Source: an uncultured Cetobacterium sp.
GTDB taxonomy: Bacteria; Fusobacteriota; Fusobacteriia; Fusobacteriales; Fusobacteriaceae
Reading direction: 5' to 3'
Length of the DNA stretch: 53,370 bases
Assembly: GCA_934085975.1 (NCBI GenBank)
Contig: CAKOHT010000013.1
Coordinates: 1-53,370, forward strand
The position numbers were made by a program, and so were the translations under genes. Shown piece after piece: positions 1 through 9,587 of this stretch. The stretch's first letter is position 1. Each line of letters opens with the position of its first letter. The notes under the pieces were generated by a model that did no database searches, was not told where the DNA came from, and saw nothing but the letters and a program-made list of their open reading frames with translations.

Positions 1-78
1 TCAATAGTTCTATTTATATTGGGAGTTTTAGGTTTAATATACCTAATTATGAACTATAAAGCTCTATTGGGGCAATAA
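1..78 (+). CDS. C-terminal end of a membrane protein, possibly the histidine/histamine antiporter
   Basis: Frame 1 is open from the window edge to a TAA at 76-78 and encodes 25 residues that begin with a hydrophobic stretch (IVLFILGVLGLIYLIM) and end with a short polar tail, as in the last membrane helix of a transporter. The gene 41 bases downstream is histidine decarboxylase. In lactobacilli and clostridia hdcA is commonly linked to the amino-acid antiporter hdcP, so an APC-family histidine/histamine exchanger is a reasonable guess, but 25 residues cannot prove it. Confidence 0.5.
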   Translation, partial: SIVLFILGVLGLIYLIMNYKALLGQ

Positions 79-118
79 AAATATATCTCTACTATGAAGC
101 GTATAAGGAGGAACAAAA

Positions 119-997
119 ATGAAAATTGACAAAACTGCCATTAGTTTTTATGAGGATTATTGTGATGGATACGGTGCTCCCGGTTCGACTGGAAATGGGT
201 ATGTTTCTGTTTTAAAAGTTTCTGTGGGAACTATTCCTAAAACAGATGATATCTTGATAGATGGTATTGTAGCTTATGATAGAGCTGAAGTTAATGATGC
301 CTATATCGGACAAATCAATATGTTGACTGCTTCATCTTTTTGTGGACTTGCCGGTCAAGTCTGGGGATATGATTTAGCTAGACACGACTCAATTGTTGAA
401 GATTCTTTGCCAACAGTTTTAGAGGTACCTCAATTTGATGGATCAATTTTAAAAGTTTATGATGCTAAACCTCTTTTAGAAGCTGGTATCGAACTTTTTG
501 GAACTGAATCTAACAGAAGATTCACACCTCTTCCCGGGTCACATATGATTTGTGCCAACAAAGGTGTAACTGCATATAGACCCACAGAAGATCGACCATT
601 TAAAGAGAATGAAGGATACGGAGTTTGGTGTTTTATCGCTATCTCTATAGCTAAAAATAGAGATAAAGATGCAAGTCTATTTATTGAGGACGCAGGTATT
701 TGGATAGATAACGACAATCCAGAAGATTTAAAAAAATTCCTAGAAGAACATAGGAAAGCTATCATTTGGTCTGTCGTTGAATGTGGAAAAGACTCTCATG
801 TGGCATACGATAGAACTTATGTGGGATTTGCTTATACTATTATGAAACCGGGTGAAATAGGAACATCTTTAACTTGTGGTCCATATGTTACTTTAGCTAG
901 AAAAGCTGTCCCAGAAAAAGGGTTTGGAGAGTTAAATAATCTAACTCTTTCACAGTGGCTAGATGTTCAAGGACTAGAACCTATCACAAAAAAGTAG
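119..997 (+). CDS. hdcA: Pyruvoyl-dependent histidine decarboxylase proenzyme
   Basis: 292 residues, close to the usual length of about 310. It decarboxylates histidine to histamine and CO2 in the cytoplasm, which consumes a proton and, with an antiporter, gives acid resistance or proton motive force. The self-cleavage site is visible as TASSFCG at residues 70-76: cleavage between Ser72 and Ser73 would give the beta chain and an alpha chain whose new N-terminal Ser becomes the pyruvoyl group. Other blocks typical of the Lactobacillus 30a enzyme are DGIVAYDRAE (48-57), QFDGS, VKVYDAKPLL-like, CANKGVTAYRP (145-154), LFIEDAGI and SVVECG (218-223). The start follows AGGAGGAACAAAA. No dedicated maturation gene (hdcB) is visible in the window. 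Identification is confident; linkage to an antiporter upstream is inferred. Confidence 0.95.
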   Translation: MKIDKTAISFYEDYCDGYGAPGSTGNGYVSVLKVSVGTIPKTDDILIDGIVAYDRAEVNDAYIGQINMLTASSFCGLAGQVWGYDLARHDSIVEDSLPTVLEVPQFDGSILKVYDAKPLLEAGIELFGTESNRRFTPLPGSHMICANKGVTAYRPTEDRPFKENEGYGVWCFIAISIAKNRDKDASLFIEDAGIWIDNDNPEDLKKFLEEHRKAIIWSVVECGKDSHVAYDRTYVGFAYTIMKPGEIGTSLTCGPYVTLARKAVPEKGFGELNNLTLSQWLDVQGLEPITKK

Positions 998-1035
998 TTC
1001 CAAACGCTTAAAAAGATTTTATCTATCCTAAAGAG

Positions 1036-1070
1036 GAGAGTAGGGTAAAAATATCCTACTCTCTTTTATT
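1036..1070 (+). terminator. Terminator after hdcA
   Basis: A perfect 9-bp stem (GAGAGTAGG with CCTACTCTC) around a short A-rich loop is followed by TTTTATT. It closes the hdcA transcription unit. Confidence 0.85.
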
Positions 1071-1127
1071 GTATATTTTAATGAAAAAGTAATCATAAAA
1101 AGATTAATTTTAGTTCCCATGAATAAA

Positions 1128-1156
1128 TTGACAAATCAAGTGAGATAATATATCAT
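1128..1156 (+). promoter_or_regulatory. Promoter of gap
   Basis: TTGACA at 1128-1133 and TATCAT at 1151-1156 are separated by exactly 17 bases. The start site would lie near 1163, leaving an unusually long leader of about 125 bases before the gap start codon. Confidence 0.7.
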
Positions 1157-1170
1157 TAAGACATATACAA

Positions 1171-1240
1171 AAGCCATCTTAACAAACTAAAGAAAAAGGA
1201 AATATCTATTTTATCCCGTATTTCTTAGAAGATGTGCAAA
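1171..1240 (+). promoter_or_regulatory. Structured leader of gap (possible RNA control element)
   Basis: Inside the long leader, CATCTT (1175-1180) can pair with AAGATG (1229-1234), and an inner AAGGAAAT can pair with ATTTCTT (about 1196-1226). The stems are short and AT-rich, so this is only a suggestion of structure. I do not recognise a known riboswitch family. Confidence 0.25.
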
Positions 1241-1289
1241 TATTTATCGAACTTAATTAAAAAAATATAAATTTTTAGGAGGTTTCCAA

Positions 1290-2297
1290 ATGGCAGTTAA
1301 AGTAGCGATTAATGGATTCGGAAGAATTGGAAGATTAGCATTAAGATTAATGATGAACAACCCTGAGTTTGAGGTAGTAGCAATAAATGATTTAACAGAC
1401 GCAAAAACTCTTGCTCACCTTTTCAAATATGATTCAGCACAAGGTAGATTCAATGGAACTATCGAGGTTATCGAGGGAGGGTTCTCTGTAAATGGAAAGA
1501 AAATTAAAGTTTTAGCTGATAGAGATCCTAAAAACTTACCTTGGAAAGAGTTAAATGTAGACGTTGTTCTTGAGTGTACTGGATTCTTTACTTCTCAGGA
1601 GAAAGCTGGACTTCACCTAGAAGCTGGAGCTAAAAAAGTTGTTATATCTGCACCTGCTACAGGAGATATCAAAACTATCGTATTCAACGTAAACCAAGAT
1701 ATTTTAGATGGTACAGAGACAGTAATTTCAGGAGCTTCTTGTACAACTAACTGTTTAGCACCAATGGCTAATGTATTAAATAAAGAGTTTGGAATTGTAG
1801 AAGGATTAATGACTACTATCCACGCTTATACAAATGACCAAAACACATTGGATGGACCACACGCTAAAGGAGATTTAAGAAGAGCTAGAGCTGCTGCTGC
1901 TAACATTGTTCCTAATACAACTGGAGCTGCGAAAGCAATCGGATTAGTAATCCCTGCATTAGCTGGAAAATTAGATGGTTCTGCACAAAGAGTACCAGTA
2001 ATTACTGGATCATTAACTGAGTTGATAACTGTTTTAGAAAAACCAGTAACTGTTGCTGAAGTTAACGCTGCTATGAAGGCTGCTGCAAACGAATCATTTG
2101 GATATACTGACGAAGAGCTAGTATCTTCTGATATTATCGGAATTGAGTTCGGATCATTATTTGATGCAACTCAAACAAAAGTTATGACTGTTGGAGATAA
2201 GCAATTAGTTAAAACTGTTGCTTGGTATGACAATGAAATGTCTTACACTGCTCAATTAATCAGAACTTTAAAGTACTTCGTAGAACTTTCTAAATAG
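1290..2297 (+). CDS. gap: Glyceraldehyde-3-phosphate dehydrogenase, type I
   Basis: 335 residues, the normal length. It oxidises glyceraldehyde 3-phosphate to 1,3-bisphosphoglycerate with NAD in glycolysis. Visible marks are the Rossmann motif NGFGRIGR (8-15), AINDL (31-35, the Asp typical of NAD preference), the active-site SCTTNCLAP with Cys151, His178 in TTIHAY, and [20 protein letters not shown]. The start follows AGGAGGTTTCCAA. The next gene, pgk, catalyses the next glycolytic step but has a terminator in front of it. No unusual feature is seen in the protein. Confidence 0.98.
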   Translation: MAVKVAINGFGRIGRLALRLMMNNPEFEVVAINDLTDAKTLAHLFKYDSAQGRFNGTIEVIEGGFSVNGKKIKVLADRDPKNLPWKELNVDVVLECTGFFTSQEKAGLHLEAGAKKVVISAPATGDIKTIVFNVNQDILDGTETVISGASCTTNCLAPMANVLNKEFGIVEGLMTTIHAYTNDQNTLDGPHAKGDLRRARAAAANIVPNTTGAAKAIGLVIPALAGKLDGSAQRVPVITGSLTELITVLEKPVTVAEVNAAMKAAANESFGYTDEELVSSDIIGIEFGSLFDATQTKVMTVGDKQLVKTVAWYDNEMSYTAQLIRTLKYFVELSK

Positions 2298-2331
2298 TTA
2301 GAGCATCTGGGAAAAACAGAATAAACAGAAT

Positions 2332-2360
2332 AGCGGAGCTAGATAGTTCCGCTTTTTTTT
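2332..2360 (+). terminator. Terminator between gap and pgk
   Basis: AGCGGAGCT and AGTTCCGCT form a 9-bp stem (one G-U pair) with a 4-base loop, followed by eight T. It may be partly read through, because no clear separate pgk promoter is seen in the 26 bases before the pgk ribosome site. Confidence 0.85.
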
Positions 2361-2406
2361 AAGAAAATATAAATAATTTATGAAAATATTGGGAGGTTCA
2401 CATAAA

Positions 2407-3606
2407 ATGGCAAAGAAAATTGTAACTGATTTAGATGTAGCTGGTAAAAAGGTTTTAATGAGAGTTGATTTTAACGTTCCTATGAAAGATGGACAAATCA
2501 CTGATGAGAATAGAATAGTAGCTGCTTTACCAACTATAAAGTATGTTTTAGAAAACGGAGGAAAAGTTATCGCTTTCTCTCATTTAGGAAAAGTAAAAGA
2601 AGTAGCTGATTTAGAAAAAAGAAATATCGAACCTGTTGCTAAAAGATTAGCTGAACTTCTAGGACAACCTGTTACTTTCATCAACGCTACAAGAGGAGAG
2701 GAGCTAGAAAAAGCTGTTGCTAACTTAAAAGATGGAGAGATTCTTATGTTCCAAAACACTAGATTTGAAGATTTAGATGGAAAAAAAGAATCTAAAAATG
2801 ATCCTGAATTAGGAAAATACTGGGCTTCTTTAGGTGATCTATTTGTCAATGACGCATTCGGAACTGCTCACAGAGCCCATGCTTCCAATGTTGGAATCGC
2901 CGCTAATATCGGTGAAGGAAATACCGCTGCTGGATTCCTGATGGAGAAGGAAATCAAATTTATCGGTGGAGCTGTTGATGCACCAGAAAGACCTCTAGTT
3001 GCTATCTTAGGAGGTGCTAAAGTCTCTGACAAAATTGGAGTTATCGAAAACTTACTAGTTAAAGCTGATAAAATTTTAATCGGTGGAGCTATGATGTTTA
3101 CATTCTTCAAGGCTTTAGGAAAAAATACAGGAAAATCTCTTGTTGAAGAGGACAAAGTGGATTTAGCTAAATCTTTACTAGAAAAAGCTAACGGAAAGAT
3201 AGTTTTACCTATCGATACAGTGGTTTGTAAAGAATTTTCTAATGATGCGCCACATTCAGTTGTATCAGTAGATGCAATTCCTGATGATGAAATGGGATTG
3301 GATATTGGACCTGCTACGGTTAAACTTTTTGCCGATCAGCTAATCGGAGCGAAAACTGTTGTATGGAATGGACCAATGGGTGTTTTTGAAATGTCTAACT
3401 ACGCTAAGGGAACTATTGGAGTTTGTGAGGCTATCGCTAACTTAGAGGATGCTACTACTATAATTGGTGGTGGAGACTCTGCTGCTGCTGCTATCTCTTT
3501 AGGATTTGCTGATAAATTCTCTCACATTTCTACTGGTGGTGGAGCTTCTCTAGAATACTTAGAGGGTAAAAAATTACCTGGTGTAGAATCTATATCTGAT
3601 AAATAA
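2407..3606 (+). CDS. pgk: Phosphoglycerate kinase
   Basis: 399 residues, standard length. It transfers the acyl phosphate of 1,3-bisphosphoglycerate to ADP in glycolysis. Motifs are RVDFNVPM near the N terminus, SHLGK, the hinge and nucleotide-binding stretches [11 protein letters not shown] and [10 protein letters not shown], and the C-terminal GGGDSAAA and [10 protein letters not shown] chose the ATG at 2407 because GGGAGG (2391-2396) sits 10 bases upstream; an in-frame ATG at 2380 would put the ribosome site inside the coding region. Confidence 0.98.
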   Translation: MAKKIVTDLDVAGKKVLMRVDFNVPMKDGQITDENRIVAALPTIKYVLENGGKVIAFSHLGKVKEVADLEKRNIEPVAKRLAELLGQPVTFINATRGEELEKAVANLKDGEILMFQNTRFEDLDGKKESKNDPELGKYWASLGDLFVNDAFGTAHRAHASNVGIAANIGEGNTAAGFLMEKEIKFIGGAVDAPERPLVAILGGAKVSDKIGVIENLLVKADKILIGGAMMFTFFKALGKNTGKSLVEEDKVDLAKSLLEKANGKIVLPIDTVVCKEFSNDAPHSVVSVDAIPDDEMGLDIGPATVKLFADQLIGAKTVVWNGPMGVFEMSNYAKGTIGVCEAIANLEDATTIIGGGDSAAAAISLGFADKFSHISTGGGASLEYLEGKKLPGVESISDK

Positions 3607-3623
3607 TATACTTTAATATATGA

Positions 3624-3655
3624 AAAAAGAACTCCGGGGGGCGGAGTTCTTTTTA
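3624..3655 (+). terminator. Terminator after pgk
   Basis: AGAACTCCG and CGGAGTTCT flank a short G loop, with an A run before and a T run after. It could work in both directions. Confidence 0.85.
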
Positions 3656-3784
3656 AATTTTTCTCAAATATATATTAGGGGGAATATATTAGAGAAAAGG
3701 ATTTGTACACATAGAATATCATTTTTAGCATACTGTGTATATATACTTTTTTTAACTCTTTTTATATCATAAAAAATATATTTC

Positions 3785-5191
3785 CTATTTTTTTAATTTT
3801 AAAAAATTTTTGTCTAAAGCATATTCTATAAAACATCTTTGAATCTCTCTCAAGCTCAAAGTATTTACCTTTCTAAGATTCTTAATACTATAACTTTCTG
3901 CATCAGATATTATCAAATCATAGCTTTCAATATCTTCTTTACTTTTAAACCTAAACTCTAAAAAAGACTCTGTTGTAAAAGATATTTTTGGGTAAAAAGT
4001 TTTCATGGAGTTAATAACCCTTCGATTATACTCACTATCTATATTTCTGGATACACTTAACACTTTGAATCCCTCTGTATATTCTTCTAACATAAAAAAA
4101 TTTGTTATACAGCTCGCCAGCCTCAAAATATCGGAATATATCATCTCAATTCCTAACTCCTTTAGGCTCTCCTCCACTATTTTCCCCATTTTTTTACATC
4201 TCTCCGAATTTGGACTTTTTCTAACCCATAACACCCCGTATTTTTTATCTAAGTATCCCATAGCATAACAGTTTTCAAGTTGCCTATATAGTTCTCTTCT
4301 CTCCCGATCATCCAAATTAAATATATCTTGAATTTTATTTATAAATTTTTCATAGCTCTCTTTCAAGAATCTATTCAAGTCACTGATATACATAATCTTT
4401 AACACTACACTTGCCAAAAATTTTTTAAACTCAAGGGATACCTCATCCAAAGACTCTATTTTTTCTAACCTCAACAATACTGCACCAAACTCCTTATGTT
4501 TTTCAATTCCATTTAACTCGTACTCTGTAACGCCCTTAATTTTTTCTATTATCGCCATTGTATAAATTGTATAGTATGAAAAAGAGGATTTTCTTAACTT
4601 AAACTCCTCTGAAATTTGAGAGTATATTTTCAAGTACTTCTCCTCTTCTAAAATATCTATCTCCTCTAACAACTCTTTTCTTTGTTTAGATAGAAACTCT
4701 CTATCTATAAATAACTTCATTATTTTTTCACAGAGTATATTATATAAGTTTCCCTCATTGATATCTTTTAGAAAAATTCCTTTTGAGTTTTTAGATTCCA
4801 TTTTAATTTCCTTCTTTTCTAAAAACTCCCGTACTTTTTTTAAATCTTTGACAGCTGTGGTTCTTGAAACCCCCATAGTCTTCCTCTCTTTTTCCAGATT
4901 GATATATCTATCTAAAAGTAATCTTATACAATATATATCTTGTCTTTCTCTCGACGAAAGAATATCCAATTTTGAAAAAAACTCGGAGAACTTTTCATCT
5001 CTATTTTCAAGACTATAAATATTATTTATTTTTTTTATTGGCTTTATTCCTTTTTCACGTAGATATTCGTTCAGTATACTTATATTTCTTTCTATAGAAT
5101 TTATATCTAAATCCACATATTTTGTTATTTCTTCTAAATGGATATCCCCATGTAACAAAACCTTTAGCAGAGCTATTGCTTTATTTGACAT
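3785..5191 (-). CDS. Mga/BglG-like helix-turn-helix regulator (paralogue 1 of 3)
   Basis: 468 residues. Two helix-turn-helix regions are visible: one at about residues 5-50 and a second around 103-125 (GVSRTTAVKDLKKVREFL), followed by a long helical middle that recalls PRD-type regulators. A C-terminal alpha/beta part (about 380-460, with FKVLSVS, then SYDLIISDAES) resembles an EIIB-like or receiver-like fold. The same layout and length occur in the genes at 10579 and 21992, so the three form a family in this window. It starts 27 bases after the manA stop on the same strand and probably shares its transcript, which hints at a link to sugar metabolism. Target and ligand are unknown. Confidence 0.65.
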   Translation of the reverse strand: MSNKAIALLKVLLHGDIHLEEITKYVDLDINSIERNISILNEYLREKGIKPIKKINNIYSLENRDEKFSEFFSKLDILSSRERQDIYCIRLLLDRYINLEKERKTMGVSRTTAVKDLKKVREFLEKKEIKMESKNSKGIFLKDINEGNLYNILCEKIMKLFIDREFLSKQRKELLEEIDILEEEKYLKIYSQISEEFKLRKSSFSYYTIYTMAIIEKIKGVTEYELNGIEKHKEFGAVLLRLEKIESLDEVSLEFKKFLASVVLKIMYISDLNRFLKESYEKFINKIQDIFNLDDRERRELYRQLENCYAMGYLDKKYGVLWVRKSPNSERCKKMGKIVEESLKELGIEMIYSDILRLASCITNFFMLEEYTEGFKVLSVSRNIDSEYNRRVINSMKTFYPKISFTTESFLEFRFKSKEDIESYDLIISDAESYSIKNLRKVNTLSLREIQRCFIEYALDKNFLKLKK

Positions 5192-5218
5192 ATACCATCC
5201 CCTTAAAATTTTTTCTCT

Positions 5219-6187
5219 CTATATGTAACTTTTCATAACCTCTAATCTCCCATTTATACTAACAGATGTCTTAGCTGGTATAAAGTAAGTATCACCCTTT
5301 TTAACTTCATACACTACTCCACCAGATTTTAATGTTCCTTCTCCATCAAGTATTGAATATACTTTAAAATTCTTATAAGCTTCATCTTCAAATACTCCCT
5401 CAACTAATAACCTATCAACAGAGAAATATTCGCCCTTTATTAACTCTTCAACAGTTGCATCCTGAACTCTTATTTTTTTTCTTGTGTCTTCAGAACTGAT
5501 ATTCACATCCTTTCCAAACTGGATTACATCCATAGCTTTGTCCAGATGTAACTCTCTTTTCACTCCATCCACTTCTCTATCGAAATCATATATTCTATAA
5601 GTTGTATCTGAATTTTGTTGTATTTCACAGATTAAAATAGACCCCTCTAAAGTTCCATGAACTACCCCAGGTTTTACATCTATAAAATCTCCTTTCTTTA
5701 CACTTACCTCATTGAAGAGCTCTGTAAAATCTTTTCTTTTTACCTTTTCTTCATATATCTCTGGAGTTATCTCCTTTTTAAGCCCCAATATAAGTTTAGC
5801 ATCCGAACTCGCCTCCATAACATACCACACTTCACTTTTTCCAAACTCTTTCTCCACCCTTAAAGCGTACTCATCACTTGGATGAACTTGTACAGATAGT
5901 TTATCATTGATATCTAGATACTTTATTAAAAGAGGAAACTTCTCCCCATACTTTTCAACTATCTCCTCACCTACAAGTTTTGTTCCATATTTTTTAAATA
6001 TATCTTCTAGGCTTTTCCCTTTGAACTCGCCATTCTCAACATAAGACATCCCAGCTTGATGACAGCTCACCTCCCAAGATTCTCCATATAGCTCATCAGT
6101 GGGTAATTGAAAGTCTAAAGTGGTTTCAAACCCTCTTCCTCCCCATATTTTTTTCACTAGATTTTTTTTAAATTTTAATAGATACAT
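5219..6187 (-). CDS. manA: Mannose-6-phosphate isomerase, class I
   Basis: 322 residues, the short bacterial form. It interconverts mannose 6-phosphate and fructose 6-phosphate using one zinc ion. Zinc ligands can be read as Gln100 and His102 (SVQVHPSD), Glu119 (GKSEVWY) and His177 (PGVVHGT); the catalytic Arg is in TYRIYDFDR (Arg198). The N-terminal KIWGG and YGESWEVS blocks are typical. The gene is followed on the same strand by a large regulator gene. A TATAAT-like region and AGGAGAATAT ribosome site precede the ATG. Confidence 0.95.
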   Translation of the reverse strand: MYLLKFKKNLVKKIWGGRGFETTLDFQLPTDELYGESWEVSCHQAGMSYVENGEFKGKSLEDIFKKYGTKLVGEEIVEKYGEKFPLLIKYLDINDKLSVQVHPSDEYALRVEKEFGKSEVWYVMEASSDAKLILGLKKEITPEIYEEKVKRKDFTELFNEVSVKKGDFIDVKPGVVHGTLEGSILICEIQQNSDTTYRIYDFDREVDGVKRELHLDKAMDVIQFGKDVNISSEDTRKKIRVQDATVEELIKGEYFSVDRLLVEGVFEDEAYKNFKVYSILDGEGTLKSGGVVYEVKKGDTYFIPAKTSVSINGRLEVMKSYI

Positions 6188-6281
6188 ATTCTCCTCCTGT
6201 AACTAATCCTATGATATATATTAAGTATTTAATTTTCTTATATTTCCATCTATTGTAACTTTATTTATTAAAAATGTAAAT

Positions 6282-6311
6282 AAAAAAGAGGAAAAAACTT
6301 TCCTCTTTTTT
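6282..6311 (-). terminator. Terminator after the phosphoesterase gene
   Basis: AAAAAGAGGA and TCCTCTTTTT form a stem with a 7-base loop. Read on the minus strand it ends in a T run just after the stop of the 6325-8190 gene. The symmetry lets it act in either direction. Confidence 0.75.
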
Positions 6312-6324
6312 ACTTTTACTGCTA

Positions 6325-8190
6325 TTATAAGTTATTTATGTTTATTGACTGAACATTTAATGTTCTTCCATCATCTGACATTGGTATTTTTATTTCACCT
6401 GTTCTGATTTTTTCAATAATAGCGTCCTTCCCCGGAACATTCTCTTCAAACCCAATGATTGACCAGTTGTTGTCAACTTTTGGATTTAGTTCTCCTTTTA
6501 GATTCTCCTGCACATATTTTACAATCAGGTCTCTAATTCTTCCTCCATCCTGTAACTCCTCGTAAGAGTCATAGTATTTATCTTTTTCTGTCACAAGACC
6601 TAAATTCATAAGAGTTCCAAATCTATAGTTATTTATAGCTACCTTATATACCTTTTTTGGATCTATCGGTTGACCATTTATTGTTGCATCAACTATTCTT
6701 TCACCAGCTGGTTTAGATATATCCACTTTATAGTTCACTCCATCAAACATATCATAGTTGTACCCTCTAACTTTTGGATTAAACGATACAGTTACATCTC
6801 CTGGTTTCGCTTGGTTATAGTAGTTCATTGACCATTCCATATACTTCAATAAGTTTTCTCCAGTCATATTTACACCCATCAAAGTATTTGTATATTTGTA
6901 TATAAATGCTACATCTTTCTTTTTAAAATCCCCAGCATTCAGATTAGAATCAAAGTTGAATACCGCTGCTGCTGAAACATCAGATTTAGCAAAGTAGTTT
7001 TGTACTTCGTTTATTAGTTCAATTATTGCATTGTCCTCTAACTGCGAAGTTGGCATTGTTGTAACTTTATCCTCACCAGTAATATAATCTGTTCTCTTTA
7101 TAAATTTATCATTTACCTTTCCAACTACCTTATTTGCATCCGCTCTAGATTCATCATGTACATTCTTAAATTGATCTAGTATCCCCTTATCAGCTTCAAC
7201 ATCCTTTGTTTCCACATTTTTAGCTACGATATCTTGAACTTCCCACTTTCCATCTTTCTTAACAACTTTAATTTCCCCGTTTGAAACTCCCCATCCATAA
7301 GCACCCGGTTCAAGAATCGTTGTTCCATTTATATCTGTAACATATCTAGCGTGCTCATGCCCTGCAAATATCAAATCAAATTGAGGATAAGCCTCCGCTA
7401 AATCAAATACTCCAGTTTTTCCGTACTCGTCTTTTCTTCCTAAATGGAAAGCTCCCACAAGTACATCATATTTACCATCTAATTCATCTAACGTTTCTTT
7501 TACTGCCGTCATTGGATCTTCAAAAGTAAGCCCTTTGAAGTGCTCAGGAGCAGACGCTTCCCACATAGGTACATGAGGTGGTATTCCTCCTACCAAAGCT
7601 ACTTTAACTCCTTGAATATCATAGATTTGATATGGTAATACAAATTTCGATCCATCATCTTCATTCTCTATATTTACGGATATTACCGATCCTTTAAAGT
7701 TTTTAACATTTCTCAGTAGAAAATCTTTTTCAAAGTTAAACTCATGGTTTCCTAAAATCCATGCGTCATAATCCATTGTGTTCAAGGCTTCCACCATAGG
7801 GTGTGTCTCTAAATTATTAAATAGTTCAGCACTATTATCTTGAACAGTATCTCCAATATCCATTAAAATTAAATTTGGATTTTTCTCTCTTAAATTTTTT
7901 ATAATTGTATAAGTTTTTGCAAGTCCTGCACTTGGGTCCTCAGAATCAATTCCATACTCATACGGATATATTCTTCCATGAACATCAGAAGTAGCTGCAA
8001 AAGATAGTGTAACCTCCTCTGGTCCTGCCTCTCCTTTTGTAATAATTTTTTTCTCTAGATTAAGTTTATTCTCTTGATACTCCTTAATCTCTGTGTTTGT
8101 TGCTGTTTTAGGTGCTTCCGCTTTCTTTCCGCAGCCAATTAAAGCCATAGATAAAAGTGTTCCTAAAACTAAGAATTTAGTGTTTCTCAC
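6325..8190 (-). CDS. Lipoprotein 5'-nucleotidase / 2',3'-cyclic phosphodiesterase family protein
   Basis: 621 residues. The N terminus is a lipoprotein signal (ALIGC, Cys20). The N-terminal metallophosphoesterase domain (about 60-340) shows SDVHGR (68-73), GDTVQDNS (113-120), GNHEFNF (147-153) and AGHEHARY, the two-metal centre of calcineurin-type enzymes. The C-terminal half (about 370-600) is the substrate-binding domain of the UshA/CpdB/YfkN group, with VYKVAINNY and GG.IRD-like ends. It probably releases phosphate and nucleosides from extracellular nucleotides at the cell surface. The start is GTG with GGGGAGG upstream; that ribosome site overlaps the end of the YibE/F gene two bases away, so the two are co-transcribed. 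The exact substrate is not readable. Confidence 0.88.
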   Translation of the reverse strand: MRNTKFLVLGTLLSMALIGCGKKAEAPKTATNTEIKEYQENKLNLEKKIITKGEAGPEEVTLSFAATSDVHGRIYPYEYGIDSEDPSAGLAKTYTIIKNLREKNPNLILMDIGDTVQDNSAELFNNLETHPMVEALNTMDYDAWILGNHEFNFEKDFLLRNVKNFKGSVISVNIENEDDGSKFVLPYQIYDIQGVKVALVGGIPPHVPMWEASAPEHFKGLTFEDPMTAVKETLDELDGKYDVLVGAFHLGRKDEYGKTGVFDLAEAYPQFDLIFAGHEHARYVTDINGTTILEPGAYGWGVSNGEIKVVKKDGKWEVQDIVAKNVETKDVEADKGILDQFKNVHDESRADANKVVGKVNDKFIKRTDYITGEDKVTTMPTSQLEDNAIIELINEVQNYFAKSDVSAAAVFNFDSNLNAGDFKKKDVAFIYKYTNTLMGVNMTGENLLKYMEWSMNYYNQAKPGDVTVSFNPKVRGYNYDMFDGVNYKVDISKPAGERIVDATINGQPIDPKKVYKVAINNYRFGTLMNLGLVTEKDKYYDSYEELQDGGRIRDLIVKYVQENLKGELNPKVDNNWSIIGFEENVPGKDAIIEKIRTGEIKIPMSDDGRTLNVQSININNL

Positions 8191-8192
8191 TA

Positions 8193-9318
8193 TTATTCCT
8201 CCCCTTTTCTTTTTATTAATATTATTGAAACAACCGCCGTTATCGGTACAGTTGCTATTATACCTATACTTCCTGCCAAAGCATTGACAATCTCAATCGC
8301 TATAGCCGGTATGTTTATAAATTGTTGATAAACCATCCCGTATCCCCATATCATCATCATCAAAGGTAATGACCCTCCTGCAAAAGCAAGTATCAATGTG
8401 TTTATCATTGTTCCTACAATATCTCTCCCTATCACCATGGCGGAGTTAAATAGCTCTTTTGAAGTCAAACTCTTTTTATGTTGATGTATCTCATTGACGG
8501 ATGAGGATATTGACATAGCCACATCCATAACAGCTCCTAATGAAGCTATCAATATAGAGACAAATAACAATCCCTCTACTTGAAGTTTAAAATCTTTTGT
8601 TATATAGAGTAGTTGCTGTCCCTCCGATAAATTTAATCCACTTAAATTCATTATTTTTCCAAATCCATAGGATATTAAACCTGCAATAGTTATTCCGCTT
8701 ATGGTTCCTATTATAGCTGAGTAGGTTTTTCTATCGTAGCCACCTATTAATAAAAAACTTACCACAATTATTATAGAGGATAAAAATATTGATGTCGATA
8801 TGGGATTTACCCCTTTAAATAAAAGTGGTAATAGCACATATATTATCATTGACCCTGTAAAAACTAGAGCCAAGAGAGATCTTACTCCCTTCATTTTTCC
8901 TAAAATTAAAACTGCTCCTATAAATATTGCTCCCAATAAATATATCGCTCTATCTCTTTTTAAATTATATAACCAAACGGTGGTTTTTTCTTTTTCCTCT
9001 CTCACAGTAAATATAGCTTTCAAACCCACATCCGCATATACATTGTGAAGAGCACTTAAAGAGTTGTAAACTTTAAAAGCTTCACCCCTATGTTTTCCCT
9101 CTAAAATTCTTACTTCTAAATTTTGGCCACCTCTAAATTTTCCCTTTATAACAGGGTCTTTCATCAACTCTTCATCTATAACTTTAGTTACTTCTCCTTG
9201 AACAAACTCCTGTGGAAATTTCGTTTTTCCTTTTAAATCCACACTCAGTTTTGGAGAATATATCGCCATTATAAAAATAGATATAACTACTAGCAGCGGT
9301 AATACTTTTTTTTTTCAT
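8193..9318 (-). CDS. YibE/F-like multi-pass membrane protein with a frameshift near its start
   Basis: The uninterrupted part (ATG at 9269, 358 residues) has a soluble beta-rich N-terminal region of about 110 residues (VTKVIDEE, NLEVRILEGKHRGE) and then about eight hydrophobic helices, as in the YibE/F family of unknown function. That ATG has no ribosome site. A better start lies at 9318, preceded by AAGAGGTAAAA, but it is one base out of frame with the rest. The cause is a run of ten A (9306-9315) directly after the ATG: with nine A the frame joins and adds a signal or membrane segment (MKKKVLPLLVVISIFI). A minus-strand TATAAT is at 9358-9363. The gene ends 2 bases before the phosphoesterase gene. 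Confidence 0.75.
9306..9315 (-). repeat. Run of ten A just inside the YibE/F gene
   Basis: Read on the minus strand, ATG at 9318-9316 is followed at once by ten A. In the present length the frame closes after about 44 codons; nine A would restore the full protein. This is a classic slippage site, or a sequencing error. Confidence 0.85.
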
Positions 9319-9394
9319 TTTTACCTCTTGTTCTATTAAAAATCACTTCCGACATAAATTATAACATTTTTTTAAAAAAAAATCTCTTTTTTGT

Positions 9395-9423
9395 TTGACT
9401 ATTTTACAAAATTTTTGTATTAT
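9395..9423 (+). promoter_or_regulatory. Promoter of the 40-residue gene
   Basis: TTGACT (9395-9400) and TATTAT (9418-9423) are exactly 17 bases apart, about 40 bases before the start codon at 9464. Confidence 0.75.
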
Positions 9424-9463
9424 GATATGTGTAATATCAAAACTTTTTTAGTGAGGTGTAGAA

Positions 9464-9586
9464 ATGCTAGAAGCTAACATAAAAGAACTACTAAAAGGTA
9501 AAACTATGGACGAATTATTGGATTTAATAATATTGGGATTAGAGCACACTGACGAGAATGATAAACCACTTATGGAGACTGCATAA
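9464..9586 (+). CDS. Small protein of unknown function, 40 residues
   Basis: A short reading frame with its own strong promoter (9395-9423), a ribosome site (GTGAGGTG) 7 bases before ATG, and a terminator directly after the stop. It encodes MLEANIKELLKGKTMDELL and continues with an acidic tail ending META. It looks like a soluble amphipathic helix (leucine-rich, residues 5-27) with a charged end, and has no signal peptide. I do not recognise a family. The complete, self-contained transcription unit is the main reason to believe it is real. Confidence 0.7.
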   Translation: MLEANIKELLKGKTMDELLDLIILGLEHTDENDKPLMETA

Positions 9587-9587
9587 T

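Noticed and set aside
457..765. 102-codon minus-strand frame inside hdcA
   Set aside because: It is a shadow of a clear gene; no ribosome site and no family resemblance.
2380..2406. Upstream start for pgk
   Set aside because: It would place the GGGAGG ribosome site within the coding sequence and adds residues not found in phosphoglycerate kinases.
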